Shown piece after piece: positions 9,119-18,458 of a stretch of DNA of 64,000 nucleotides; within the stretch, counting starts at the first letter, position 1, and each line of letters starts with the position of its first letter. Position numbers and translations under genes: made by a program. This DNA comes from Bin55 sp965205545 (GTDB taxonomy: Bacteria; Pseudomonadota; Gammaproteobacteria; Pseudomonadales; Azotimanducaceae). The DNA lies in the NCBI GenBank assembly GCA_965205545.1, contig OZ242170.1, positions 434,001 to 498,000 on the forward strand, written 5' to 3'. The notes under the pieces are model-generated. The model did not search any database. It was given only the letters and a program-made list of their open reading frames with translations, and had not been told where the DNA came from.

Positions 9119-9150
9119 TTTGGGAGTCCAACCGTGGCTGGACTCCCAAA
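9119..9150 (-). terminator. Strong hairpin terminator after the amidohydrolase gene
   Basis: A perfect 12-bp stem, TTTGGGAGTCCA paired with TGGACTCCCAAA, closes an 8-nt loop (9131-9138). Read on the minus strand it begins 10 bp past the amidohydrolase stop at 9161 and continues AAATCTTGACTTG, without a pure U tract. It separates that transcript from the cluster starting at 9062. Confidence 0.75.
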
Positions 9151-9160
9151 TACTTACTAA

Positions 9161-10801
9161 CTAATTTCCGAGTCGCAAGACAGAACCCGCTCGCGCGCCT
9201 GTGTGCTCTCCGTCTTCCAATGTTATGTGCCCATTTACTATCGTTGCCTTGTAGCCGATGGACTTTTGAATGTAGCGCGGTGCGCCACCGGGAAAGTCGT
9301 GTACAAGCTCAGGTTGGCGTTCTGCTACACGGTCCGCATCGAACACGTTGACGTCAGCTCTCATACCGACTTCGAGCGATCCACGATCATTCAATCCCAA
9401 CACTCTGGCAGGGGCCGAGGTCAGCCGTCGGATCCCTTCGCTCAGGGAATACAACCCGCTCTCTCGTACCCAATACGCCAGCGTGAAACTTGGCCACCCC
9501 GCGTCCATGATTTGCGACACGTGAGCTCCTGCATCGCCAAGACTGGGGAAGCAATGTTCGCTCTTGAACAGATCGCCCAATTCAGACAGACTCTGGTTGA
9601 ACATGCGAAGATTGAAGAGGCCTTTCCCTTGGCTCTCACGCGACAGCCGCAAGAAAGTCTCAATCCAATGCTCACCAGCAGCTTCGGCTAGAGATCCAAT
9701 GTTGTCTTCTGCTGGCGTTGTGTAATCAGGAGTTTCCCCGGTGCCTAGGTAATAGACATTTGTCATGGGAAATCTACGCTCGGAGCTCTTGCCTTCTTCC
9801 ACTAGCTTTGAGTAGGTTTCAGGATCATTGATCGCGTTAACACGGCCTTCGAAATCCATCGCTCGAAGCTTGTTCCAGGTTTCGCCACCCATGGGCAGGT
9901 TTGATTGAAGACCAAACATAAAGCCGGAGCCTCTTACTTGCGTGATCGCCGTAATGTCTCGATCCTTGCACAGTTCCTTTAGACGTTCAGCTTGTGCATT
10001 GCCAGATCCAGGTTGAGGCCCGGTTCCGTAGCTGAATAGGACACGTCCCTTTGTCGTGTCAGAGATTTGACGCAGTACGTTGAAGTCTGCGCCAACAGCC
10101 TGCATGAGTCCGTTGCGAGGGCCCACTTCTTTTGCGATTTCGACTAGTTCCTTGGGGTCCGCAAAGGTTCCTGGAATTGATCGGCCATCAGGCAATTTGT
10201 GTGGCGGATACCGATTTGTCGAAAACCCGATCGCCCCACCGTCCAAAGAACTGCCAACGACCTCAGCCATTTTCTTAAGTTCTTCTGGTGTTGCCTGCTC
10301 TTCGACAGCCCGCTCGCCCATCACATAAAAGCGAACCGCGCAGTGTCCAACCATCCCGCATACATTGACAGCTGGCTCGAGGCGCTCAATGGCATCCAGA
10401 TAGCCGCCATAGTCCTCCCAGTCCCACGGAAGACCCGTAAGAATCGCATGCTTTGGAATGTCCTCAACCGTCTCCATCATGCCGGCAAGAAGTTCGCGGT
10501 CTGTTGGTTTGCATGGTGCAAACGTTACTCCGCAATTGCCCATCAAGGCAGTGGTTACCCCATGCCAGCTCACTGGAGTCATGAAGGGGTCCCAACCTAT
10601 TTGCGCATCTAGATGCGTGTGCAAGTCCACAAAGCCCGGCGATACTGTCAGGCCCTGGGCATCAATTTCTCGTTTGCCACGTCCCGAAACTTCGCCGACT
10701 TCAGATATCAATCCATCGTCGATTGCGAGGTCACCACCCACCGGTTTGTTGCCCAATCCGTCGTGCAGTTGGCCTCCTCGTATTACGATATCGTGTGCCA
10801 T
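9161..10801 (-). CDS. N-acyl-D-amino-acid deacylase / D-aminoacylase-type amidohydrolase
   Basis: Metal-dependent amidohydrolase of 546 residues that hydrolyses an amide, by family expectation an N-acyl-D-amino acid or related ring amide. Seen: HTH metal motif at 61-63 in GFVDLHTHLDAQ; GNCGV segment; SDAGAHVSQ-like late metal motif (LGDAGAHV); and a C-terminal beta-sandwich with GMRADVNVFD. Close to the luciferase-like gene upstream on the same strand (about 75 bp), so co-transcription is likely. The specific substrate is unproven. Confidence 0.9.
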   Translation of the reverse strand: MAHDIVIRGGQLHDGLGNKPVGGDLAIDDGLISEVGEVSGRGKREIDAQGLTVSPGFVDLHTHLDAQIGWDPFMTPVSWHGVTTALMGNCGVTFAPCKPTDRELLAGMMETVEDIPKHAILTGLPWDWEDYGGYLDAIERLEPAVNVCGMVGHCAVRFYVMGERAVEEQATPEELKKMAEVVGSSLDGGAIGFSTNRYPPHKLPDGRSIPGTFADPKELVEIAKEVGPRNGLMQAVGADFNVLRQISDTTKGRVLFSYGTGPQPGSGNAQAERLKELCKDRDITAITQVRGSGFMFGLQSNLPMGGETWNKLRAMDFEGRVNAINDPETYSKLVEEGKSSERRFPMTNVYYLGTGETPDYTTPAEDNIGSLAEAAGEHWIETFLRLSRESQGKGLFNLRMFNQSLSELGDLFKSEHCFPSLGDAGAHVSQIMDAGWPSFTLAYWVRESGLYSLSEGIRRLTSAPARVLGLNDRGSLEVGMRADVNVFDADRVAERQPELVHDFPGGAPRYIQKSIGYKATIVNGHITLEDGEHTGARAGSVLRLGN

Positions 10802-10875
10802 TTTTTTCTCCTGTACTTTACGTACTTTCCTGTTTGTGATGGCATGTCATCTTGTCACCATCACATGCTTCGTCC

Positions 10876-11796
10876 CTACTTGAAGGCAGAGACTATTTCC
10901 TCCTCGACACGTTGAAACGCCCCGACGTCCCCAGTCTGTATGGCGCCAAACATGATCTCGGAAACTCCTTCTTTCTCGAATTCGCCAATCCGATCAATTA
11001 CAAAGTTCTTAGGTCCTGCCATAGACCCTCGCCCTAATCGGCGTTGAAAACCGTCAATCACATTTTTGTCCTCTGTGATGACCAAGGGCATGAGCAGCGT
11101 CTTTTGAATTTCACTTGGGTCACGTCCCACATCGGCACAATGTCGCTCCAGCACGCCAACTTTGTGCTTATAGATCTCCATAGACATCCCTTGACCAGCC
11201 CACCCATCCAAATTCATGATGTCTCCAAACATTGCAAGGGTGCGGAGCGTTCTTCGCTCGCCAGTGCCTCCAACCATGATTGGAATGTGCGGCTTCTGAT
11301 AGCAACCTGGTGAAAGCGGAGCTTGATCCAACGTGTAATACTTTCCGTAGTAGTCAACCGGTCCATCAGATGTGAACATCTTGCGAATCAGCTCGCAGGC
11401 TTCTTGAAACCGATCCTGTCGTTCTTTCATTGACGGGAAATCCCAACCAAAAGCTTCGTGTTCGCGTTTGAACCACGAGGCGCCCAAAGCCAATGTGAAT
11501 CGACCTTCAGACGCTTGATCAAGAGCTGTTGCCATCTTTGCTAGCAATGCTGGATTCCTATAGGTATTGCCGAGCACTAAGTGGCCCAATTTCAATCGTT
11601 TTGTCATTCCCGCTGCGACAGCTATCAGCGTATACCCTTCAAACGCAGTCTGGTGTTCGTCTTCACGACGACCCGGCGGCAAAAAGTGATCGGCAAACCA
11701 AAGACTATCCCACCTACCGGACTCCATGGCTTCAATCGAAGCTCGAATTGCGTCCCAGGTTGTTCGATAGCAATTGACTTGTACACCAAATTTCAT
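10876..11796 (-). CDS. Luciferase-like (LLM-class) flavin-dependent oxidoreductase
   Basis: A 306-residue TIM-barrel oxidoreductase of the bacterial luciferase/F420 superfamily. Family signs are the N-terminal MKFGVQ strand, SLWFADHF, the LGHLVLGNTYRNPALLAK segment, and TLALGASW near the cofactor site. The annotated families use FMNH2 or F420; the sequence alone does not decide which. It precedes the amidohydrolase gene on the same strand, suggesting a shared catabolic role (inference). Confidence 0.88.
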   Translation of the reverse strand: MKFGVQVNCYRTTWDAIRASIEAMESGRWDSLWFADHFLPPGRREDEHQTAFEGYTLIAVAAGMTKRLKLGHLVLGNTYRNPALLAKMATALDQASEGRFTLALGASWFKREHEAFGWDFPSMKERQDRFQEACELIRKMFTSDGPVDYYGKYYTLDQAPLSPGCYQKPHIPIMVGGTGERRTLRTLAMFGDIMNLDGWAGQGMSMEIYKHKVGVLERHCADVGRDPSEIQKTLLMPLVITEDKNVIDGFQRRLGRGSMAGPKNFVIDRIGEFEKEGVSEIMFGAIQTGDVGAFQRVEEEIVSAFK

Positions 11797-12009
11797 TGGG
11801 TGGTTCCTACTTGATCTGGTTATGACGGTGCTTCACCAGAGATCCCTCAACCCGGTGAGACCAATATTGAGCCTGAGTCGATTCTAGCAGTTTACTTGAA
11901 ACCCGCTTGTCCAAAATGCACAAGAGCGGCCTCATTGAAACCCCTGAATTGTTGGTGCCTAACAAGAACTAAGTTACTCATCTAGTTTGTTCACACTTCC
12001 TCGCGCAGT

Positions 12010-12432
12010 CTAGCTTATCGACCGGCGCTTTTCTTCCAGTGCTCGTAGGACTAATGCGAGCGCCGCGCCGGATTTGAGTTCACATTCCCACAGCACGAAC
12101 ACGTCAAATCCCGCGTTTCGCAGATCCATGAGATTCCGCTTGTCACGTTCTTTGTTGCTCCTGAATTTTTCGATCCAGTACTTTCTATTGGAGCTAGGCG
12201 TAGACGCATAGGAGCAGTTGTCGTGTCGATGCCAAAAGCACCCATGAACAAGAATTGCTGTTTGGTACTTGGGCAAAACTATGTCAGGTGTTCCCGGAAG
12301 ATTGCGATTGTGCAGCCGAAACCGAAAACCGTTTGCATGCAGAAATCTTCGGACAAGCAACTCTGGCTTTGAGTTCTTGCTGCGAATCCGACTCATGATT
12401 TCGCTGCGCTTTTGAGGGGAGACTGTATCCAA
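12010..12432 (-). CDS. vsr: Very short patch repair endonuclease (Vsr), no adjacent Dcm
   Basis: Nicks 5' of the mismatched T in T:G mispairs arising from deamination of 5-methylcytosine. About 140 residues from the TTG at 12432; a longer TTG start at 12468 is also possible and neither has a good ribosome site. Numbered from 12432, Asp50 in LPGTPDIVL is the expected catalytic aspartate and HGCFWHRH spans 63-70. The SxxKRSEIMSRIRSKNSKPE opening and WECEL segment match the family. Vsr is usually encoded beside a cytosine-5 methyltransferase; none is present within this window. Confidence 0.92.
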   Translation of the reverse strand: MDTVSPQKRSEIMSRIRSKNSKPELLVRRFLHANGFRFRLHNRNLPGTPDIVLPKYQTAILVHGCFWHRHDNCSYASTPSSNRKYWIEKFRSNKERDKRNLMDLRNAGFDVFVLWECELKSGAALALVLRALEEKRRSIS

Positions 12433-12504
12433 GCTACACGCCAAAAAAAATTTTGCGATCCCTCTCAAGCAATGTGAAACACGCCATCGATTGCGATCAT
12501 TCAG

Positions 12505-13314
12505 TCACTTGTATATTTTCGGGATCAGATTTTGTGATTCAAATGGTGGTCGAACGTAAGCTTCATCTTGGGGTCTCTTCGAAAGTTTGGGGATTTCCTT
12601 CTCAACCTTCGCATACGGCACCACGCTTAGAAGATGGTGAATGCAGTTTAGACGAGCGAGATGCTTGTTATCGCCGTCCACGACGAACCAGGGCGCATCT
12701 CTGGTGGACGTTCGTTCCAACATCACGTCTTTAGCTCTTGAGTAGTCGACCCACTTCAATCGCGATTGTAGGTCCATTTCGCTGAGCTTCCAGGACTTGT
12801 GTGGTTCGTTCACGCGGCTGCGAAAACGTTTTTCCTGTACTTCATCGGAAACTGAGAACCAGTACTTGATCAGTTGAATCTCGGAACGTACCAGCATGCT
12901 TTCGAATAGGGGCACTGTCAGCAGAAACTCCTCGTATTCTGCTGGTGTGCAAAACCCCATGACATGTTCGACTCCGGCTCGGTTGTACCAGCTTCTGTCA
13001 AAGATGACGATCTCTCCACCGGATGGTAAATGCTCTACATATCTTTGGAAATACCACTGTGTGCGCTCCTCCTCATTTGGAGAGGGGAGTGCGACGACCC
13101 GACAGTGGCGGGGCCGCAGATACTCTGTGATGCGTTTAATGCAACTGCCCTTTCCGGCAGCATCGCGTCCCTCAAAAATGACGACAATTTTCTTTTCTTG
13201 ATGTATTACCCAATCGAGCATATCAGTCAATTGAGCCTGAAGTTTGCGTAACTCTTTCAGATACTGTGCATCGGTCAATTGCCTGCGTTTCTTAGCTATT
13301 AGGGGTTTTGACAC
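12505..13314 (-). CDS. ppk2: Polyphosphate kinase 2
   Basis: Transfers phosphate between polyphosphate and nucleotides. A single-domain PPK2 of 269 residues with Walker A GRDAAGKG at 49-56 and the lid/Walker B region FDRSWYNRAGVEH starting at 105. It begins with GTG at 13314; the N-terminal KKRRQL and YLKELRKLQ helices are typical. Class I PPK2 proteins are of this length, but whether it prefers ADP, GDP or AMP cannot be told. The vsr gene follows on the same strand with a gap of about 70 bp. Confidence 0.93.
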   Translation of the reverse strand: MSKPLIAKKRRQLTDAQYLKELRKLQAQLTDMLDWVIHQEKKIVVIFEGRDAAGKGSCIKRITEYLRPRHCRVVALPSPNEEERTQWYFQRYVEHLPSGGEIVIFDRSWYNRAGVEHVMGFCTPAEYEEFLLTVPLFESMLVRSEIQLIKYWFSVSDEVQEKRFRSRVNEPHKSWKLSEMDLQSRLKWVDYSRAKDVMLERTSTRDAPWFVVDGDNKHLARLNCIHHLLSVVPYAKVEKEIPKLSKRPQDEAYVRPPFESQNLIPKIYK

Positions 13315-13470
13315 GTTTCGAATCTCCCATCTGCCCTCCTAGACAATTCTACGAGTCGATCTTGCCATCATTGGAAAGACTCGATTGCGACAGGTGGCCA
13401 AAGCCGATGTCTGCCTGACGAATCAATACAGACCTGACTTTTAGGTTAGCGGATTTGTATACAGCAAAAA

Positions 13471-15129
13471 TTAACTTGGAGCGGTTTTCATGCTCTCATA
13501 CATTTCCAAGAATGTACTTGAGGAATCACTCTTTTTCTTTTGATATTCAACAATAATATCTAGAGCAGATTCTATTTCTCTGCGATCTGGCTTGAATTTG
13601 GCAGAAGTACGTGCATACAAAGAGCTGTTGAGCCGATCGATTATGGCTCGAGTTGTTCGGTCAGCCTGCAGCAGACTAAGTGCGCTGGCATACGAAATGT
13701 CCAAGTGCTGTGTAAGCCATTCTGCCATTGCCGACTTTACTTCACGTCCGTTGTTGCTTGCAAGTCGTGCACGCAAGATCTTGAGGTCGACACTCTTGGT
13801 CGAGGATGCGGTTCTTGGTTGCTTGGCACGTAGACTGATATACAAGTAGCCAAAAACCAAAGCAAGCGTCCAACCTAGTCCGATAATGACATTCAACCAC
13901 CATTCGGGAATGCTCGACGTCGCAAGGAGAGAGCCGTCTTGCCCATTTGAATTCGCTTGGGTTCCTGGCATTTGCCCAAGTTCATTTCCGGCCAGCGGAT
14001 CGGGAGCAACGACCAAGTTTCTACCGCCAACTACCGTTTGGACGAGTTCGTCGGTTTCGGTGTTCCACCAATATATGGGAGTATTTGGGACGGAATACTT
14101 CCCAGCCTCCGTGAGAAGCAGAGACGCGGATTGTGTTCGTTCCCCAACAATTCTTGCAATCAGAGCCGTATCGTCCAGTTTAGGAGAAGTCGGGTATTGT
14201 CGAATCTCTTCAGGAACGGGTAGTTCAATTTCTGGAATGCCCGTGCTGTGAGCATCTGTAGCACGAATCGTCACTTCCCTGATGATCGTGTCGCCAGCGT
14301 GCAAGCCTTGGAGATCTGCAATAGCTAGACTATCTGTCACTCGCACCTCTCGTGCGGGAAACCAATCTTGGTCAGCAGGAAATTCGCTAGGAATCGGAAG
14401 GATGTCTAGTTTTTCCTGCTCTGAAGAGACGGAAAGTGACAGATCTCGAGTACCTAGCGAGACTCGAACCGGCACAACTGTAGGAGGAATAACGAATTCG
14501 CCACTTCGTTCGGGAAAGACGACGAATCGTTGGACGAGGACGTTGTAGTTTCGGTCTTCTCTGATGGCATAGGTCCGCTCGACCTCGCCCACAATCACAA
14601 CTAAGGCATTGTCAACGTCGGTCGGACGTGGAATGTCCTGCCGAACCAGGACACTGTTGGAGTAGTAGAGCTTTCTTGTGACGTGGATGGCCGCTTGGAC
14701 GTATTGCCTGCGAGAATCAATGTCGGTCTCAAAGAACACGTGCTCAATCAGTTGTTGCTTGATTTCTGCATCCAGCTCTCGAACTATGACCGTAATTGGG
14801 TCGGTCGATTCGCCGCCAATGTCAAACGAGGGAATTGTTAGAGATCCGATTCGTATTGGTTGCAGTTGGATTGAGAATGACACTCTGGATTGAACTCTAC
14901 CGTTCGACACATTCAATACACTACTCTCGCTTTGACCAAACGTGCGAAAGTCCGACTCCAGGACCGACCAATCAGGTGAGTCGGTGCCTTGCGGCACTCC
15001 AATTGCTTCGATGGTCAACGTTATAGTTTGTGTCTCATCGATGTCGGACTTGTCTACCCACGCGCGAACTGCAGCATGCAATTGAACCGTTAGGCTCAGC
15101 GCGAGGAGGCAACCGAGCGCTTTCACCAC
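13471..15129 (-). CDS. batD: BatD-like protein (aerotolerance operon)
   Basis: A 552-residue envelope protein: signal peptide at 1-19, a long beta-rich periplasmic region with several immunoglobulin-like repeats, one transmembrane segment at about 411-433, and a cytoplasmic tail. Members of this family form the last part of the Bat operon, whose biochemical role is unsettled; the 'oxygen tolerance' name comes from Bacteroides. The start overlaps the end of the VWA/TPR gene by 7 bp, showing translational coupling. Confidence 0.88.
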   Translation of the reverse strand: MVKALGCLLALSLTVQLHAAVRAWVDKSDIDETQTITLTIEAIGVPQGTDSPDWSVLESDFRTFGQSESSVLNVSNGRVQSRVSFSIQLQPIRIGSLTIPSFDIGGESTDPITVIVRELDAEIKQQLIEHVFFETDIDSRRQYVQAAIHVTRKLYYSNSVLVRQDIPRPTDVDNALVVIVGEVERTYAIREDRNYNVLVQRFVVFPERSGEFVIPPTVVPVRVSLGTRDLSLSVSSEQEKLDILPIPSEFPADQDWFPAREVRVTDSLAIADLQGLHAGDTIIREVTIRATDAHSTGIPEIELPVPEEIRQYPTSPKLDDTALIARIVGERTQSASLLLTEAGKYSVPNTPIYWWNTETDELVQTVVGGRNLVVAPDPLAGNELGQMPGTQANSNGQDGSLLATSSIPEWWLNVIIGLGWTLALVFGYLYISLRAKQPRTASSTKSVDLKILRARLASNNGREVKSAMAEWLTQHLDISYASALSLLQADRTTRAIIDRLNSSLYARTSAKFKPDRREIESALDIIVEYQKKKSDSSSTFLEMYESMKTAPS

Positions 15130-16958
15130 CGTTGATCCGATTCCTTCAAGACTACTTCGCCGCGTCGTAACTTTTGAATGGACTCATGCCGAAACTTGGC
15201 TCTCAGAAGATTTCCTGGTTCATCGGGAATGCGGCGCAACCAACGGTCAAATGCATCGTCCATCTCCCTCTGGTTGCCTTCCTGATCTAGAGCGTCCAGC
15301 TCGTTTGTTTCGTTGGGATTTTCACTTGCTTCTGCTGACGAGTCGTCCTCCTGTTGCTCGGGGTTCTCGATGGCCTCAGACTGCTCGCTTCCCGCTTGGT
15401 CTTGATTGGAATTAGATTGTTCAAGGTTTCCTGATTGGTCTGAGCCCTCTTGATATTGCCCCGCAGAATCCGAAGTATCGTTCGATTCCTCGCCCAGCTC
15501 TGAGGGGTCTGGCTGTTGATCTGCATTCCCATTCGGGTTTTCGCCCTGTTGACTTTGTTGATCGGCTAGAGCTTGCTGTTGCATTTGCTCCAATGCTTGA
15601 GCCAGTAGATCTCTATTGAATGCGGCATCTTCGTGGTTAGGGTCTTGGGCCAATACCTCGTCGTAAACGCCGATTGCCTCCTCAATCAATCCGTTCTTGG
15701 CAAGGGCATTGCCAAGATTGAATCGCGAACGTACGGAATCGTCTAACTCAAAGAGCTCAGCTGCTTCTTCGAACTTGTCGTTGCGATATTTTGCGACGGC
15801 CTGCCAATCTGGATCTTCAAATAATTGCTCGGCGTCGTCGTTTCGGCCTTCCTCTAACGCAGAATGTCCTTGATTGTCACGATTGACCCAGAGATCGTCT
15901 TTCCAATCGGCCTTGATTGCGGGGGCTACGACAAGCAGAACTACGACCAACGCACCTTTCCGCAATCCGAATAACGCTAAAACCATAATGGGTACAAGAA
16001 GCAGGTAGCCGGAGTCGAACCACTGATCAAACTCACGATCCGCAATGCGGGTTGTTTCCTCGCGTCCTATCAATCCTCCATCGAAAAATGCTGCAACATC
16101 TTCGTCACCGAGCATTAGGTCGCTGTATGATCCTCGGGCCAACTTGGCCAAGCTGCTTAGTTTCTGACGGTCCAATTTGGCAATGACAACATTCTCGTGT
16201 GAGTCCACGACGTGATTAACGGAGCCGTCCTGACTGCGAATCGGAATCGGTCCTCCTTCTTCCGTGCCAACGCCAATGACGTGAACGGGCACTCCTTTGA
16301 AGTCAGCGCCACTCAATTCCGTTGGGTCTTCAATGTCGTCAGCCAATAGCAGGATGCGACCATTTCCCGTGGATCCCTTCGCTAGCAATTCAATGGCAAG
16401 TTCGAGTGCATTGCGCGTCTTACTTCCAGGGATAGGCATCATTGACGGATCCAAGGAAGAAACAAGATGCTGTATGGTGTTGGTGTCGTTGGTTAGTGGC
16501 GTAACGACATGGGCATCTCCAGCGTAGGCCACCAAAGCGGTATTTCCCTCGTTCCGGTTGCGCAATATGTCCGTGACCTTCTGCTTGGCGCGAACAATTC
16601 GCGAAGGAGCGATGTCTTCGACGTTCATGCTGTAGGAGAGATCCAATACCACCACCAAGTCGTCATCCTTGCGATCAACCGGTTGGGGCAGTTGCTGCCA
16701 CGACGGTCCGGCCAACGCCAGAATAACGAGGAAACTGGCGACTACTGCGAGAATTTCAAAAATACGATGCAATTTTTGAATTGCAGATTTCGGCATTAGA
16801 GCGGCAAGAAGGTCTGGTGAAAGCGCGTCACTCCATTCACTGGATTGCTTCTTGTACCTTCTTTTTAGCCAGAAGATTACTGGCACGATCGCCAATCCAA
16901 GTAACCACCATGGTCGTAGAAAATGCAATTCTTGCAGTTCAGAAATCCACTCGCTCAT
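15123..16958 (-). CDS. BatB/BatC fusion: VWA domain plus TPR repeats
   Basis: From the ATG at 16958 (ATGA overlap with the batA stop) this is 611 residues. Two transmembrane segments at about 16-31 and 65-84 precede a von Willebrand A domain with MIDAS motif DLSYS (106-110). Another membrane segment follows at about 320-345. TPR repeats span about 390-470. A low-complexity region rich in Q, N, S, E and D comes next, then a short basic tail. This joins what are separate BatB and BatC proteins in some bacteria. The frame extends to 17012, but the overlap favours 16958. Confidence 0.9.
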   Translation of the reverse strand: MSEWISELQELHFLRPWWLLGLAIVPVIFWLKRRYKKQSSEWSDALSPDLLAALMPKSAIQKLHRIFEILAVVASFLVILALAGPSWQQLPQPVDRKDDDLVVVLDLSYSMNVEDIAPSRIVRAKQKVTDILRNRNEGNTALVAYAGDAHVVTPLTNDTNTIQHLVSSLDPSMMPIPGSKTRNALELAIELLAKGSTGNGRILLLADDIEDPTELSGADFKGVPVHVIGVGTEEGGPIPIRSQDGSVNHVVDSHENVVIAKLDRQKLSSLAKLARGSYSDLMLGDEDVAAFFDGGLIGREETTRIADREFDQWFDSGYLLLVPIMVLALFGLRKGALVVVLLVVAPAIKADWKDDLWVNRDNQGHSALEEGRNDDAEQLFEDPDWQAVAKYRNDKFEEAAELFELDDSVRSRFNLGNALAKNGLIEEAIGVYDEVLAQDPNHEDAAFNRDLLAQALEQMQQQALADQQSQQGENPNGNADQQPDPSELGEESNDTSDSAGQYQEGSDQSGNLEQSNSNQDQAGSEQSEAIENPEQQEDDSSAEASENPNETNELDALDQEGNQREMDDAFDRWLRRIPDEPGNLLRAKFRHESIQKLRRGEVVLKESDQRW

Positions 16959-17935
16959 GACCGCACCCACCAAAGGATCAAAAACAGAGCGAATGAGGCG
17001 CCTAGAGGCCAATGGAATAACGACTTTACTGGACGCAGTGTTTCCGGGTCTAGTTCAATGGGTTCAATGGCTGCAATGTGTGAATAGATTCTCGAGAGAG
17101 ATTCCGTGTCGCTCGCCTTAAAGAACTCTCCACCAGTTTGGTCCGCAATTTCTTGCAGCGCCTCCGTGTTCATTGCGGGCCCGCGAAATCTGAACATTCG
17201 CCGGCTGCGAAAGGATTGAAAATCTGTGGGATCGGAACCAATCCCAATCGTATGGATTCGGACATTGGCTTCTATTGCCAATCGTACTGCTTCCTCTGGC
17301 GAAAGATTGCCTTCATTGTGGGATCCGTCAGTCATCAGAATCAGAATTCTGTGATCGATCGGGCGTTCCACTAGCCTTTTCACTCCCAGCCCGATCGTAT
17401 CTCCAATGGCTGTTTGGCCTCCAGCTATGCCAGTTGGCGCATCCTGCAGCAACTCGTTGACAGTCTCCACATCAAACGTCAACGGAACATAGACGTAGGC
17501 TGCCGAACCGAAAAGAATCAATCCGAGGCGGTCTCCAATTCTCGACAAGATGAATGGCTCTACAACATGCTTGAGCGCTTCCAATCGCGATACGCGATCG
17601 TTTTCGACGTACATATCGTCTGTCGTCATGCTTCCCGAAATGTCCACGGCTAGAAGCATGTCTCGGCCGACTGTGGGCAGGGGTACGGGTTCACCGGTCC
17701 ATTGAGGACGCGCTAGTGCACCAACCAACGCAACCCATGCCAAAAACAGCACGAGAATCTTGAGCCATCGTCGATTGTCGATCCAAACATCTGCTGTTGA
17801 AGTTTCGAATCGAAATGCATCCACATTGGGCACGGTCAGTGCTGCGTGTCTACTAGTTATTCGGAGCGCAGCAAGTCTCATGATTGGAAAGAGTAGAACC
17901 AACCAAAATGCCCAAGGCCATAGAAATTCAAGCAT
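16955..17935 (-). CDS. batA: BatA-like VWA-domain membrane protein
   Basis: A 326-residue membrane-anchored von Willebrand A protein: N-terminal membrane segments (about 5-25 and 57-75), then the metal-ion-dependent adhesion site DISGS at 98-102 in MLLAVDISGSM, and a C-terminal membrane helix with WPLGASFALFLI. It is the first of two VWA genes in the operon and overlaps both neighbours by a few bases. Such proteins are expected to bind partners through the metal site, possibly under control of the MoxR ATPase. Confidence 0.9.
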   Translation of the reverse strand: MLEFLWPWAFWLVLLFPIMRLAALRITSRHAALTVPNVDAFRFETSTADVWIDNRRWLKILVLFLAWVALVGALARPQWTGEPVPLPTVGRDMLLAVDISGSMTTDDMYVENDRVSRLEALKHVVEPFILSRIGDRLGLILFGSAAYVYVPLTFDVETVNELLQDAPTGIAGGQTAIGDTIGLGVKRLVERPIDHRILILMTDGSHNEGNLSPEEAVRLAIEANVRIHTIGIGSDPTDFQSFRSRRMFRFRGPAMNTEALQEIADQTGGEFFKASDTESLSRIYSHIAAIEPIELDPETLRPVKSLFHWPLGASFALFLILWWVRS

Positions 17936-18458
17936 CGGTTGTCTTTCTCAACGGTGATGCTCTAAGCAGTGTGTTCTTTACGAGTTCTTGAAGCCCAGCG
18001 TCCGAAAACTTCTCCTCGATGTACCGTTTGGACCCAAGACATCGTCCGGCTCCCTCTACAAATGCACGATTATTGAATCGTTCCGCCAAAAAATCGAGCC
18101 AACGCGATCCATAGAGCTGCGTAGCTTCCTCTTGGCCCTCTATTATCACAACGAGGTCCTTAAACAGGAGATTGATAGAAGTTGCATACTCGAGTGCACT
18201 TATCGACCCAGTATTTCTCCTATGGTTCAACTGCTTTGCAGTTTCCCGAATCCTCGCATATGGGCGTCTGCGGTTGAGTTCATGAAAAAGCAACCACATC
18301 CCAAACACCAAAATAGCCAGAAGCAATATGGCTACACCCCACCATCCAACGGGTACTGGCCACAGCCCAGGTAGGGCAGGTTCATGGATGTCGCGTAGCC
18401 GATCTAATACTTCGGACAGCGGACTAGCTGCCGAAATTGATGGGTTCCAAGTCATCAT
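17928..18458 (-). CDS. DUF4381 membrane protein of the MoxR/Bat operon
   Basis: A 176-residue protein with a proline-rich N-terminus (IHEPALPGLWPVPVGWW), one transmembrane segment at about 40-63, and a helical cytoplasmic part with RPYARIRE. This order is characteristic of DUF4381 proteins found between DUF58 and batA genes. Function is unknown. The start lies inside the end of the DUF58 gene (35-bp overlap), and its end overlaps batA by 8 bp. Confidence 0.85.
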   Translation of the reverse strand: MMTWNPSISAASPLSEVLDRLRDIHEPALPGLWPVPVGWWGVAILLLAILVFGMWLLFHELNRRRPYARIRETAKQLNHRRNTGSISALEYATSINLLFKDLVVIIEGQEEATQLYGSRWLDFLAERFNNRAFVEGAGRCLGSKRYIEEKFSDAGLQELVKNTLLRASPLRKTTDA

